Numbered from the stretch's first letter, positions 26,521 through 36,310 are shown. The stretch is DNA of 61,456 bases from Peptococcaceae bacterium BRH_c23 (GCA_000961805.1 LADV01000318.1:1-61456); one strand, 5' to 3'. The notes: generated from the letters alone by a model not told the origin. Numbers and translations: made by a program.

Positions 26521-27609
26521 TTGGTTTTGATAACAAAGTTGGAACCCCTAACAATGAACAGCTTTGAAATTGGAGAACTTTCAGAGCTTGATCTATATGA
26601 TATACAAGGAGTATTGTTGTTATCTAAAGGTAAGCCAATTACCACAAAAATCCATGAACTTCTTCTCCAACGAAAGTTATATACTTTACAATATGATTTG
26701 GAGAATTCTCATCCTCCCAATGAAGAACGTAGATTTCCTTCCTCGGAGTACCGTTTTATCGTAGGCTATGTTCGCAAAGTCTTTGAAAGCGTCTGCCTTT
26801 TTAGCTCTACACGTTTAATCGATTCGTTTGCTATTGTTGATAAAATTATCAACGAGTTAGAAGGAAATTCCCGTGTCTATATAGATTTTAATGAATTTCG
26901 AAACTTTGATAATTATACATATATTCATTCCGTAAATGTTGCGTTATTAGCTACTCTAGTAGGGTTGAAAATGGGGTTTTCAGGACAAAAACTAAGAACT
27001 TTATCTATGGGTGCGATGTTTCATGATTTGGGTAAAAGTTCTTTGCCCCTTGAAATACTGAATAAACCTTCGGGCTTAAATAGAGAAGAATTTACGATTA
27101 TTAAAAAGCATCCAGAGATGGGTGAGGAAATGCTTAAATACTCCAATATCTCAAAGGAGATTCTCAGCATAGTCCGTCATCATCATGAACGTTGGAATGG
27201 CGAGGGCTATCCGGATGGTTTAAGACAGAGAGCTATTACGACTAATGCACAAATCGTTGCAGTTGCTGACGTTTTTGATGCCCTTGTTGCGGATCGACCC
27301 TACCGCAAAGGGTTGCCCCCCTATCACGCTTTAGAAATCATCGTGGCTGGTTCCGGGAAAGATTTTGATCAAGAGATTGTACACTGTTTTGAACAGTGTT
27401 TAATACTTTATCCGCAAGGTTCTATAGTTACCTTAAATACAGGTGAAATGGGTACAGTCGTCGGTATTCATTACAATTATCCGAGTAGACCTCTCATAAG
27501 AATTTTTTTTGATAAAAACGGAAAATTCGTTAACGAGGAACTAATCTGCGATTTGCTCAAGGATTTAACCAGGTTTGTGCAATCGGTCAGTTTTAACCAC
27601 GTTACTTAG
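26521..27609 (+). CDS. HD-GYP domain protein, probable c-di-GMP phosphodiesterase
   Basis: 362 aa. The N-terminal 110 residues have a YcgR-like or uncharacterised fold (LSELDLYDIQGVLLLSKGKPI). The HD-GYP domain follows with HSVNVALLATLVG, FHDLGKSSLPLEIL, KKHPEMGEEML, HHHERWNGEGYPDGL and ADVFDALVADRPYR, carrying all metal-binding residues and the GYP motif. A C-terminal strand region follows. It should hydrolyse c-di-GMP to pGpG/GMP and sits behind a c-di-GMP riboswitch. TTG 26521 or TTG 26527 are both possible behind AGGAGG (26511-26516); the second has better spacing. Confidence 0.92.
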   Translation: MVLITKLEPLTMNSFEIGELSELDLYDIQGVLLLSKGKPITTKIHELLLQRKLYTLQYDLENSHPPNEERRFPSSEYRFIVGYVRKVFESVCLFSSTRLIDSFAIVDKIINELEGNSRVYIDFNEFRNFDNYTYIHSVNVALLATLVGLKMGFSGQKLRTLSMGAMFHDLGKSSLPLEILNKPSGLNREEFTIIKKHPEMGEEMLKYSNISKEILSIVRHHHERWNGEGYPDGLRQRAITTNAQIVAVADVFDALVADRPYRKGLPPYHALEIIVAGSGKDFDQEIVHCFEQCLILYPQGSIVTLNTGEMGTVVGIHYNYPSRPLIRIFFDKNGKFVNEELICDLLKDLTRFVQSVSFNHVT

Positions 27610-27777
27610 AGAATGAAGGAGACTGATGGCTCGTTATTTCGGTGTCGAAAATTGTATACAGTTTGATTGCAGGAAAAATGTGCACTTGCGCAGAAACAGT
27701 GATAGAATAATTAGATAATCAAAGTGTAAACAATCAACCAGACAAGCTGGCATATGAAGCTTTGGGGGGGATGTTCC

Positions 27778-28365
27778 GTGCTTATTACCTGCGATAACAA
27801 CATGCAAATGGGCTATATCTACCTTATGCCTAATCAAACGACTGACGAGTATACCCTCGAGAAAAGCGATATCGGGCTTTACTATGATGTGAACAGTCTT
27901 AGCATTCCAAGAATTAAATGGCATAGCATGGGTCAAAGTTTGAGTCAAATGCGTTTGGCAACGAAGACGTATAGAGAGTCAGTGGATAAATCGTTTCATT
28001 GTGAATATTGGAATGACCTAGATAGTGAAGGCTACATGATGGGAATCGAATTGTATTTAACTGAAGAAACCTTTTTACCGTTAGTGGCCCATCAGGCCTT
28101 TAAGCTTTACGATATACGATGGCGGAACAGTGATTTCAGGATGCTTACGCTAGATGCCTATCATGATGTTCTGAATAAAAACAATGTTATCTATCCTTTA
28201 ACCTCTGAAAAAGATGCTTTTGTGATCGTTGCTATTGATCCATCATCAAAAATCGGGAAGATAATGGCGCTGATTTCTGCAAGGGATGATTTATATCCCA
28301 TCAATTATTTGAGAAACCCATTGTTTATGTTAGCAAATTCAAGCCGCTATCTAAGTCGGGATTAG
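27778..28365 (+). CDS. Hypothetical protein
   Basis: 195 aa, soluble, no signal or membrane helix, rich in Tyr, Asp and Leu. GTG 27778 is preferred because GGGGGGATG lies just upstream; ATG 27754 gives an 8-residue longer form. Blocks such as MGYIYLMP, GLYYDVNSL, FHCEYWNDLDSEGYMMGIELYL and FVIVAIDPSSKIGKIMA show no family I can name. It is followed by a terminator and is monocistronic. Confidence 0.65.
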   Translation: MLITCDNNMQMGYIYLMPNQTTDEYTLEKSDIGLYYDVNSLSIPRIKWHSMGQSLSQMRLATKTYRESVDKSFHCEYWNDLDSEGYMMGIELYLTEETFLPLVAHQAFKLYDIRWRNSDFRMLTLDAYHDVLNKNNVIYPLTSEKDAFVIVAIDPSSKIGKIMALISARDDLYPINYLRNPLFMLANSSRYLSRD

Positions 28366-28378
28366 TATCAAACTAGAG

Positions 28379-28417
28379 ATAGGAATAGGCCACGACGAGG
28401 TCGTGGCCTATTCCTAT
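28379..28417 (+). terminator. Long stem-loop terminator
   Basis: An 18-bp perfect stem (28379-28396 with 28400-28417) and three-base loop GAG. The U-rich stretch (CTCTTTTTCC) comes about 8 bases after the stem rather than at once, so efficiency is uncertain. Confidence 0.65.
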
Positions 28418-28608
28418 TGCAGGTCTCTTTTTCCTATATTATAGTTAAGCAGTAAAGAAAATTTAAAAGCGATGATCTATTAATATTTTAACAGATCTTT
28501 AACCACAGCATAATTTGGACTTTACACACAAAGTATAATATAGAATGAACTAAAGATATTAAGATCCAAACCAAGGTTTGCCTGATAATATAAAATGAGG
28601 TGATTAAA

Positions 28609-29379
28609 ATGGAACTATTGGTTGACTTGCATACTCATACCATAACAAGTGGACATGCCTACAGTACTATTACTGAAAATGCGCAAGCAGCCTCTCGCAA
28701 AGGGCTCAAATTGATGGGAATGACGGACCATGGTCCAAGTATGCCAGGTGCACCTCATCTGTACCATTTTGGTAATTTGTCAATTCTTCCTGATGAGATT
28801 TTTGGGGTGAAACTATTGCCAGGGGTTGAAGCAAATATTACGAACTATGAAGGTGAGTTAGATATGCCCATCCCTTATTTAGCTAAGCTGAAGCTGGTTC
28901 TTGTTGGGCTTCATCCGATCTGCTATCCCGGAGGGACAGGTGAACAAAATACTCAAGCCTTTATAAAAGCGATGGAAAACCCATATACGGATATGATGGT
29001 TCATCCGGGACGTCCACATTTTGAAATGGATCTTGAGCGAATTGCCTATGCCTCGGCTCTTTTAAATGTTCCGGTTGAGATAAACAATAGTTCACTTTCC
29101 ACAATCAAAGAAAAAAGTGGAGCCCTTGAGAATTGCCGTTTTATTGCCCGTTATATGGCCAAGTTCAAAGGCCCCGTGATTTTAGGCAGTGATGCACATT
29201 TTTGGGATCGAGTCGGTGAATTCGGTGAAGCCCTAGAATTAGTTCGTGAGGCAGGGATTTCTCAGCACCAGATTCTTAACACTTCACCTGAGCGAGTGCT
29301 GGATTACTTGGCGACACGTCGTAAACATAGACCACTCATTGATCCATTATCGCCTAAATCGCAGCTAAGCATTGCTTAG
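28609..29379 (+). CDS. PHP-domain phosphatase (YcdX-like)
   Basis: 256-aa metal-dependent hydrolase. The PHP metal ligands are visible in VDLHTHT, MTDHGPSMPGAPH, LLPGVEANI, MVHPGRPHF and LGSDAH. The family removes phosphate from small substrates with a trinuclear zinc or manganese centre; the natural substrate is not known. ATG 28609 follows GAGGTGAT at good spacing; the frame could begin at GTG 28600, but that codon is part of the ribosome site. Confidence 0.88.
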   Translation: MELLVDLHTHTITSGHAYSTITENAQAASRKGLKLMGMTDHGPSMPGAPHLYHFGNLSILPDEIFGVKLLPGVEANITNYEGELDMPIPYLAKLKLVLVGLHPICYPGGTGEQNTQAFIKAMENPYTDMMVHPGRPHFEMDLERIAYASALLNVPVEINNSSLSTIKEKSGALENCRFIARYMAKFKGPVILGSDAHFWDRVGEFGEALELVREAGISQHQILNTSPERVLDYLATRRKHRPLIDPLSPKSQLSIA

Positions 29380-29555
29380 AGTGAGGTTGGCTTTTCCTTT
29401 TTGCAGCGGAGGGATTCGACTTATTAGAGGAGCTACTCTGACTTTCTTCCTGCTAATCCGCAATGAATTTCGCAAGAGTTGAAGGAATATCCCAAATTCT
29501 GACGAATAATGCTTGAATGGAGAAAAAGAAACAGAAGAGGGGTTCGGATTTTATT

Positions 29556-30947
29556 ATGCTAACTGTAGAAAAAATCGGTGGTACATCAATGCTCCAATTT
29601 CAGACTGTGCTTAATGACATAATTGGCTTCCCAAGTTCAGAAGATTTTCGTTATGGTAGGGTGTTTGTCGTCTCTGCCTATGCAGGGGTAACAAATATGC
29701 TGCTTGAAGATAAAAAGACTAAAGCTGCGGGAATCTACCAACGTTTTATCAAAGGGGAAGATTATGAAACGGCCATGGATGAGCTATTAAGTGAGGCCCT
29801 TAAACTTAATGATACATTTATCGACCTAGGTTTAAACCCTAAAGTTTGCCGAGTATTCATAGTAGAACGTGTTATGCAGACAAAAGCCTATCTGAATAGT
29901 ATGGAGGATATTATTGCTTCCGGGTATGTTGGAAGAGACAGTATCTACTCGGCGGCTAGGGAGTTACTGGCATCGATCGGTGAAGCTCATTCCGCCTTTA
30001 ACACGGTGAATATCCTGCGCAATAACGGTATTCTCGCGGAGTTGGTAGATTTAACGGGCTTCCGTGATTCTAAGCAACTCTCGATCAGCGATCGTATAGA
30101 AAAATCCTTTAAGAACGTTAATCCTCACGAAGCAATCATCGTTGCTACTGGATATACCAAAGGGACTGAAGGGATTATGAGGCAATACGAAAGAGGGTAC
30201 TCAGAAATTACCTTTTCTAAAATTGCAACTCACCTAGCTGCGGATGAGGCAATTATCCACAAGGAGTATCATTTATCATCAGCTGATCCTAAAATTGTGG
30301 GTGTCGATAAAGCTATTCCGGTCGGTAGGACGAATTATGATGTTGCGGATCAACTTGCGGACATTGGAATGGAGGCTATCCATCCTAATGCGTCTAAGCC
30401 GTTAGAAATAGCAGGGATTAACCTGCGTATTAAAAATACCTTTGAACCTACCCACCCGGGAACTGTTATTTCCAATGATTATATAGGTCCTGAAGCGAAG
30501 ATTGAAATCATTGCCGGGTCAGATAAAATTGTTGTTTTGGAAATTCATGATACTTCTATGGTCGGAGAATCTGGGTTCGATTTAGACATTATGAAAAAGT
30601 TTAAAAAGTATAATATTAGCTATATTATGAAAACCACCAATGCGAATAGTATTTCACTTGTAATTTGGCAGGCAGATCTCGCTGAATCTTTAGTGTCTGA
30701 ACTTCAAGCAGAATACCGAACAGTTACAGTACAGGAGGCTGCGATTGTTTGTGCAATCGGATCGAATATTGCAATGCCTCGAATTCTCGCTAGAGCCGCT
30801 AATGCCTTGGCTAAAAATAACATCAACATCAAGTGTGTGTCGCAGTCCTTACGCCAAGTGAACATGCAATTTGTGATTGATCGAGGAATGTATGCTAAAG
30901 CAATCATCTGTTTAAATGAAGATTTATGCTGGGCGAATCACTTGTAA
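29556..30947 (+). CDS. Aspartate kinase
   Basis: 463-aa enzyme phosphorylating aspartate at the entry of the lysine, threonine and methionine pathway. The N-terminus VEKIGGTSMLQF, FVVSAYAGVTNMLLE, ATGYTKGTEGIM, RGYSEITFSKIA and HKEYHLSSADPKIVG carry the amino acid kinase fold; the last 130 residues form two ACT domains (SMVGESGFDLDIM; AIVCAIGSNIAMPRILA). The sequence resembles the monofunctional aspartokinases found with ectoine genes more than the common LysC type, but no ectoine gene is nearby. The start MLTVEKIGG fits the family better than ATG 29517, although AGAGGGG is 13 bases away. I found no lysine riboswitch upstream. Confidence 0.9.
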   Translation: MLTVEKIGGTSMLQFQTVLNDIIGFPSSEDFRYGRVFVVSAYAGVTNMLLEDKKTKAAGIYQRFIKGEDYETAMDELLSEALKLNDTFIDLGLNPKVCRVFIVERVMQTKAYLNSMEDIIASGYVGRDSIYSAARELLASIGEAHSAFNTVNILRNNGILAELVDLTGFRDSKQLSISDRIEKSFKNVNPHEAIIVATGYTKGTEGIMRQYERGYSEITFSKIATHLAADEAIIHKEYHLSSADPKIVGVDKAIPVGRTNYDVADQLADIGMEAIHPNASKPLEIAGINLRIKNTFEPTHPGTVISNDYIGPEAKIEIIAGSDKIVVLEIHDTSMVGESGFDLDIMKKFKKYNISYIMKTTNANSISLVIWQADLAESLVSELQAEYRTVTVQEAAIVCAIGSNIAMPRILARAANALAKNNINIKCVSQSLRQVNMQFVIDRGMYAKAIICLNEDLCWANHL

Positions 30948-30964
30948 TCGGAGGGGTTTTGGTT

Positions 30965-31420
30965 ATGTCTGTAGAGTCCGTAGCGGCATTTTTAAAGCAA
31001 AACAAAAAGGAAATTGAGATATTAAGCTTTGAGGATACAAGTACAGTATCCAAAGCAGCGGAGGCCTTAGGGGTAACCCCAGGCGAAATTGCCAAGTCAC
31101 TGCTCTTTAAAGTCAAGGAAGACTTTGTCATGATTCTCATGGCTGGGGATAAGCGGCTGGACAATAAGAAGTTTAAAGAAATCTTTTATACCAAGGCCAA
31201 GATGCCCGAGGCTTCGGAGGTATCCGAGGCAACTGGGCATCCTGTAGGAGGAGTTTGTCCCTTCGGGTTAAGTCAACCGATGCCTATTTATCTGGATTAT
31301 TCCCTGCAATCATATACCCATGTTTTTCCTGCGGCTGGTGCTTCAAATACTGCCATAAAATTAAACGTAACTGAACTGGAGGAACTAACTGCGGGTCAGT
31401 GGGTTCACGTGACGACATAG
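30965..31420 (+). CDS. YbaK/EbsC-type aminoacyl-tRNA deacylase
   Basis: 151 aa, the size of stand-alone YbaK/ProX editing domains that hydrolyse mischarged tRNA. Features are AAEALGVTPGEIAKSLLFKV, MAGDKRLDNKKFKE, ATGHPVGGVCPFG and YVFPAAGA-type HVFPAAGASNTAIKL, the usual substrate pocket. ATG 30965 is preceded by GGAGGGG at ideal spacing, 17 bases after the aspartokinase stop, so they form a two-gene operon ended by the terminator at 31473. Confidence 0.88.
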   Translation: MSVESVAAFLKQNKKEIEILSFEDTSTVSKAAEALGVTPGEIAKSLLFKVKEDFVMILMAGDKRLDNKKFKEIFYTKAKMPEASEVSEATGHPVGGVCPFGLSQPMPIYLDYSLQSYTHVFPAAGASNTAIKLNVTELEELTAGQWVHVTT

Positions 31421-31472
31421 TTGTCGGATAATAATGATCGATCTTTGACTCACAATTTAGGTTGCGTTTCTC

Positions 31473-31498
31473 AGAGAACCTTACCAGGTTCTCTTTTT
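31473..31498 (+). terminator. Intrinsic terminator
   Basis: AGAGAACC, loop TTACCA, GGTTCTCT, then TTTT. Clean terminator for the aspartokinase-deacylase operon. Confidence 0.9.
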
Positions 31499-31575
31499 GC
31501 GATGTTTGACCATTTCCCTGCTAAGCCTTATTATTTAGGAATAGAATACAGAATCTTTCACTAGGAAGGACATCA

Positions 31576-32526
31576 ATGAACTTGATTCAAAGTAAAGAAC
31601 GCAATTATGGATTCTACTTAACTAACAGGTTTTGGGTTATTATTATTGCCCAATTTTGCGCTGTTCTATGGGGAAGCGCCTTTCCAGTTTTGAAAGTCAG
31701 TTATGAAGAGCTTGGCATAGCGACGGGTGATCGCTCCGCGATTATTGTACTCGCAGGATTGCGATTTTTTTTAGCTGCCCTGCTCATTTTTGCCTTAATT
31801 ATTTTTGGATTGCGTTTGTCACCCAAAGTAAAACTAAAAATGCTACCTCTGCTTTTTTTGTTAGGGCTACTACAAATTAGTTTGTTGTACTTCTTTTTTT
31901 ACAACGGATTAGCTCATACCACAGGAATGAAAGGTGCAGTTTTATCGTCAGCCGGTATTTTCTTTGTGGTAGTTTTAGCCCACTTCGTTTATCGTGATGA
32001 CCGGTTAGACTTGCGTAAAATAGTAGGTTTAGTCGCAGGTTTCGCAGGAATTACCTTGGTTAATTCCGGACAAAACTTCACCTTGGATTTCTCTTGGCAG
32101 GGCGAAGGATTTATGATTTTATCGGGCCTCGTAGGTGCTCTGGGAACCATCTTAGCAAAACGGATGTCAAAAGAGCTTCATCCCTTTATTCTGACAGCTT
32201 GGCAAATGCTTTTAGGGTCCTTACTTCTGATCGCGGTCGGGCTACCTGGGTTGAAACCTCAGGCTATGCTTTTTACGAACAGAGCGTTCATTCTGCTCTT
32301 GTATTCAGCATTTCTCTCGGCAACCGCCTTTTCTCTCTGGTATGCAATTTTAAAAGGCAATAAAGCGGGAGAAATTAGTGTCTTTAAATTCATGACCCCC
32401 GTTTCTGGAGCTATCTTATCCGCCATTTTCGTTCCGGGCGAACGATTGTCTTTAAATATGTTTTTGGCTTTAGCATTAGTTGCCTTAGGAGTCATTGTCG
32501 TGAACCACCAACGAAGCGAGCATTGA
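31576..32526 (+). CDS. EamA/DMT family transporter
   Basis: 316-aa membrane protein with ten helices arranged as two EamA repeats (first from ILLWGSAFPVLKVSYEE-like AVLWGSAFPVLKVSYEE, second from FMILSGLVGALGTILAKRM). The drug/metabolite superfamily exports amino acids, purines or other metabolites; substrate unknown. ATG 31576 is supported by AGGAAGGA. A perfect TTTTCCCAA/TTGGGAAAA hairpin lies at 32536-32564, after the stop. Confidence 0.88.
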   Translation: MNLIQSKERNYGFYLTNRFWVIIIAQFCAVLWGSAFPVLKVSYEELGIATGDRSAIIVLAGLRFFLAALLIFALIIFGLRLSPKVKLKMLPLLFLLGLLQISLLYFFFYNGLAHTTGMKGAVLSSAGIFFVVVLAHFVYRDDRLDLRKIVGLVAGFAGITLVNSGQNFTLDFSWQGEGFMILSGLVGALGTILAKRMSKELHPFILTAWQMLLGSLLLIAVGLPGLKPQAMLFTNRAFILLLYSAFLSATAFSLWYAILKGNKAGEISVFKFMTPVSGAILSAIFVPGERLSLNMFLALALVALGVIVVNHQRSEH

Positions 32527-32535
32527 CCAAGCCAC

Positions 32536-32564
32536 TTTTCCCAAGGGTCAGATTGTTGGGAAAA
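32536..32564. terminator. Stem-loop between EamA and topoisomerase genes
   Basis: TTTTCCCAA pairs perfectly with TTGGGAAAA across an 11-base loop. No U-tract follows on the plus strand (ACGTGAG), so this is at best a weak terminator, or a processing or protection hairpin. Confidence 0.4.
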
Positions 32565-32596
32565 ACGTGAGACTGTAAAAGATAGGAAGTTATAAC

Positions 32597-34789
32597 ATGG
32601 GAAAGACGCTAGTATTAACTGAGAAACCGTCAGTGGGTCGTGAAATTGCAAAAATCCTCAATTGCAACCAGAAGGGCAATGGCTGCTTCATAGGCTCAAG
32701 ATACGTTGTGGTATGGGCCCTGGGGCATTTAGTAACGCTGGCAGATCCAGAAGTCTATGATGAGAAATATAAAACATGGAAGATGGATGACCTACCTATG
32801 CTTCCAACGAAGATGGACTTAGTGGTTATGAAAGAAACTTCCAAACAATTTGGCGTGGTTAAGAATCTGATGAAGAGTCCGGAAATAACGGATCTTATCA
32901 TCGCTACGGACGCCGGGCGAGAAGGCGAGCTTGTCGCACGCTGGATTATGCAAAAAGCGGGTTGGCGAAAACCCATTAAACGTTTGTGGATATCTTCTTT
33001 AACCGAACGCGCCATAAAAGAAGGATTTAACAATTTAAAACCTGGCAAAGATTACGAGCCATTATTCGCTGCGGCAGAATGTCGCGCGGAAGCGGATTGG
33101 TTAATCGGGTTGAATGTCACTAGGGCTTTGACGTGTAAATATAATGCCCAACTCTCCGCTGGCAGAGTACAAACACCCACTTTGGCGATGGTTGTGGCCC
33201 GAGAAAATGAAATTAAACAGTTTGTTCCTAAAGACTATTGGTCAATCAATGTCTTAGGAAGCGGCTTTACTCTTCAATGGCAAGATCAGAAAGGTCAAAC
33301 CCGCATCTTTGATAGAAGCAAAGCGGAGGGCTTGTTGGCCAAGGTGATGGGACAAACGGGGGATGTCATCGAGGTTAAGAAAGAAGCGAAAAAAGAACTC
33401 CCTCCCCTAGCTTACGATCTAACGGAACTTCAACGGGATGCTAATCGCAAGTATGGATTCTCTGCCAAAACAACCTCCTCTGTGATGCAGCAACTTTACG
33501 AGAATCATAAAATAGTGACCTATCCGCGTACGGATTCCCGACATATCAGTGAAGACATTGTCAGCACTTTACCAGAACGCCTAAAAAGTATTGCCTTGGG
33601 ACCTTATGTTGATTTAGCGCGCAATATCTTGAGAACCAAACTGATCATCACGAAACGGTTTGTGGATGGTTCTAAAGTGTCAGACCATCATGCAATTATT
33701 CCAACCGAACAACCTCCTACGCTATCTAAGCTTGGTTCTGAAGAACTGAAAATTTACGATTTAATCGTCAGGCGGTTTCTTGCCGTTCTTTCGACCGCGT
33801 TCGAATATGAACAGACCCTGGTTAAGGTCAGCATAAAAGGGGAAATTTTTACGGTCAAAGGGAAGGTCGTTCAGTTAAAAGGTTGGCGGAAGGTCTATGA
33901 AGGACAAGGCTCCGTAAATCTAGATGATCCATCCGAAGATGGCGATGGAGATTCAGAGCACACTCTCCCAGAAATCCGCAAGGGGGAGATGCTGAAAAAT
34001 CTAGCCGCTAAGTTAGTGGCAGGTAAAACTAAACCTCCGGCCAGACATACCGAGGCCACACTTCTTTCTGCTATGGAACATCCGGGAAAATTGATCGAAG
34101 ACCAAAAACTCCGGGAAGCGATGGACCAAAGCCATGGACTGGGAACCCCTGCAACCCGAGCCGAAATTATTGAAAAGCTTTTCAATTCCTTTTATATGAA
34201 TCGTCAAGGGAAAGAGATTATTCCCACCTCTAAGGGGATTCAACTTATTAGCTTAGTGCCTCCTGAACTAAAGTCACCGGAACTGACCGCTAAGTGGGAA
34301 CAACAATTGACTGAGATCAGCAAAGGTCGAGCTAGTCATCAAATTTTCCTCACGGGAATCAGGGGGTACGCCACCCAATTGGTATCCACGGTGATTGGTA
34401 GTGAGCAGAGCTTTAAGCATGATAACTTGACGAGGAATAAGTGCCCAGAGTGTGGAAAATATCTTTTGCAGGTCAAAGGGAAAAAGGGTGAGCTGCTCGT
34501 CTGCCAAGATCGGGAATGCGGTTATCGAAAAGGACTCACTCAAATTTCTAACGCGAGATGTCCTGAATGTCATAAAAAGATGGAGATCAAGGGAGACGGG
34601 GATAATAAATTATTCTCATGCAGTTGTGGGTTTCGTGAAAAGCTCTCTGCTTTTACGAAACGAAGAGAAGCTGAGAAGGGGAATCTCAACAAGAGGGATG
34701 TCGGTAAATATTTACAGAACCAACAGGATAGCGGACCGATTAATACTGCTCTAGCGGATGCATTAGCGAAATTAAAGCTGAAGGGCTAA
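32597..34789 (+). CDS. topB: DNA topoisomerase III
   Basis: 730-aa type IA topoisomerase that relaxes and decatenates single-stranded-region DNA. The Toprim domain starts at LVLTEKPSVGREIA with DAGREGEL, the gate domains include ALTCKYNAQLSAGRVQTPTLAM, and the active-site tyrosine is Tyr309 in VTYPRTDSRH. A zinc-binding tail follows with CPECGKYLL, CQDRECGY, CPECHKKM and CSCG. Length is normal for the firmicute enzyme. ATG 32597 has AGGAAG upstream. Confidence 0.95.
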   Translation: MGKTLVLTEKPSVGREIAKILNCNQKGNGCFIGSRYVVVWALGHLVTLADPEVYDEKYKTWKMDDLPMLPTKMDLVVMKETSKQFGVVKNLMKSPEITDLIIATDAGREGELVARWIMQKAGWRKPIKRLWISSLTERAIKEGFNNLKPGKDYEPLFAAAECRAEADWLIGLNVTRALTCKYNAQLSAGRVQTPTLAMVVARENEIKQFVPKDYWSINVLGSGFTLQWQDQKGQTRIFDRSKAEGLLAKVMGQTGDVIEVKKEAKKELPPLAYDLTELQRDANRKYGFSAKTTSSVMQQLYENHKIVTYPRTDSRHISEDIVSTLPERLKSIALGPYVDLARNILRTKLIITKRFVDGSKVSDHHAIIPTEQPPTLSKLGSEELKIYDLIVRRFLAVLSTAFEYEQTLVKVSIKGEIFTVKGKVVQLKGWRKVYEGQGSVNLDDPSEDGDGDSEHTLPEIRKGEMLKNLAAKLVAGKTKPPARHTEATLLSAMEHPGKLIEDQKLREAMDQSHGLGTPATRAEIIEKLFNSFYMNRQGKEIIPTSKGIQLISLVPPELKSPELTAKWEQQLTEISKGRASHQIFLTGIRGYATQLVSTVIGSEQSFKHDNLTRNKCPECGKYLLQVKGKKGELLVCQDRECGYRKGLTQISNARCPECHKKMEIKGDGDNKLFSCSCGFREKLSAFTKRREAEKGNLNKRDVGKYLQNQQDSGPINTALADALAKLKLKG

Positions 34790-35036
34790 CTAACTTTCTC
34801 GGAATCCGTCCCTAAGAGGGATTTGATGTTCTATAGATTAACTGGATTTGGTAAAATTACTCATTGCAGGTTCCATCTCTATCAATTACTCTTTGAAGCA
34901 TCAGAGAGGGTATCTACTCAAGTAGAAAGAAGTCTTTTTGCAAAATAATATCATGCTTTTTTGAAATGCTTGCAGGGATTTCTAATATTCTGTCTAATAT
35001 TACTTAGGTAAATCCCAAAATAGAAGGAGGAAAAAA

Positions 35037-36233
35037 ATGATTCGCAAGAAGAGTAAAGCCCTAGTTGCCATGAGTTTAATTATGTCCGCTTTGATCATGG
35101 TTAGTGGATGCGGTGCGAGTAAGCCTGCAACACCCGCACCCGCTCCGGAAGCAGCAGCAAGCAAAGAACCTATTAAGATTGGTTTCCTAGGTGCCAAGAC
35201 TGGGGATGTGGCAATCTACGGATTGAACACATTAAAAGGTTTGAACATGGCAATTGCTGAACTCAATAAAGAGGGTGTTCTTGGACGTCAGGTAGCGCTG
35301 GTAGAAGAGGATAATGCAGGACAAAAGGATCAAGCAATCAACATCACCAATAAGCTCATTAGCCAAGACAAGGTTGTAGCCATCATCGGTGATCCTACGA
35401 CAGGAATTACCCGTGTGGCCGGATCTATTGCCAACAGCAAAAAGACGGTCATCATGTCAGCAGGGTCTACTGGTACGGACGTTGTGGAAATCGGACCCTA
35501 TGTTTTCCGGGATACCCTGTTGGACACGATTGCTGCTCCAGCAACCATGCAATACGTAATTAAGGAAAAAGGCTGGAAAAACGTTGCCTTAATTACTTCC
35601 AAGAACAATGATTATAGTGTATCCTTGTCCAAAATCTTTACAAAAGCTATCAATGATAACGGTGGTAAAGTAGTCATCGAGGAGTTCATTCAAGATAAAG
35701 ACACTGATTTTAGTGGTCAAATCACTAAAATTAAAGCAGCAAACCCTGATGTAATTGTCTTTTCTGGTTATTATACTGAGGGAGCTTTAATCATGAAGAA
35801 AGCTCGTGAAGTTGGAATCAAGGCTGTTATGGTTGGAGGAGATGGTCTCCAAGGAGACGATCTGATGAAAATTGGTGGAGCTGCTGTGGAAGGCTCAATC
35901 TCCTATGCTGGTTTCTCCCCTGAACAACCAACTCCAAATACTGAAAAGTTCATTAACGCTTACAAAGCAAAATATAACAATGAATTACCGGATCTTTTCG
36001 CTGCTCAGGGGTATGATGCTCTGATGCTGATTGCTAAAGCTATCAAAGATGCTAATAGTGCAGATCCAGAGAAGTTTAAGGATACCCTCGCTAAGACCAA
36101 AGCCTACGATGGCGTATCAGGCACCATCACGTTCCAGGCTTCCCGTGAACCTATTAAGAGCCCAGTATATCTGCTAGAAGTTAAAGGTGGCAAGTTCGCC
36201 CTTCTGAAGAAAGTTCCTGTTGAAGTTAAGTAA
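35037..36233 (+). CDS. livJ: Branched-chain amino acid ABC transporter, binding lipoprotein
   Basis: 398 aa. The lipobox is LIMVSGCGAS with the acylated Cys near residue 24, followed by an Ala/Pro-rich linker and a type-1 periplasmic-binding fold (IKIGFLGAKTGDVAIYG; LVEEDNAGQKDQAINI; FAAQGYDALMLIAKAI). It captures leucine, isoleucine, valine or related amino acids for the LivHMGF membrane complex encoded next. AAGGAGG is 7 bases before ATG 35037. The 247 bases upstream after topB contain only a weak TCCCT/AGGGA hairpin. Confidence 0.93.
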   Translation: MIRKKSKALVAMSLIMSALIMVSGCGASKPATPAPAPEAAASKEPIKIGFLGAKTGDVAIYGLNTLKGLNMAIAELNKEGVLGRQVALVEEDNAGQKDQAINITNKLISQDKVVAIIGDPTTGITRVAGSIANSKKTVIMSAGSTGTDVVEIGPYVFRDTLLDTIAAPATMQYVIKEKGWKNVALITSKNNDYSVSLSKIFTKAINDNGGKVVIEEFIQDKDTDFSGQITKIKAANPDVIVFSGYYTEGALIMKKAREVGIKAVMVGGDGLQGDDLMKIGGAAVEGSISYAGFSPEQPTPNTEKFINAYKAKYNNELPDLFAAQGYDALMLIAKAIKDANSADPEKFKDTLAKTKAYDGVSGTITFQASREPIKSPVYLLEVKGGKFALLKKVPVEVK

Positions 36234-36270
36234 TCGAATTTTTCCTATTTACGTTTCTTAACTGTCAGAT

Positions 36271-36310
36271 TAGTAGCAGCACTAGGTCCCAGGGATCGGT
36301 GCTGCTACTA
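36271..36310 (+). terminator. Attenuating hairpin between livJ and livH
   Basis: TAGTAGCAGCAC (36271-36282) pairs perfectly with GTGCTGCTACTA (36299-36310), loop 16 bases; no U-tract follows. As in the nucleoside operon, this would allow more binding protein than membrane subunits to be made. Confidence 0.65.

Noticed and set aside
29380..29555. Lysine or SAM riboswitch before aspartokinase
   Set aside because: None of the conserved blocks of either class is present in the 176-base leader.
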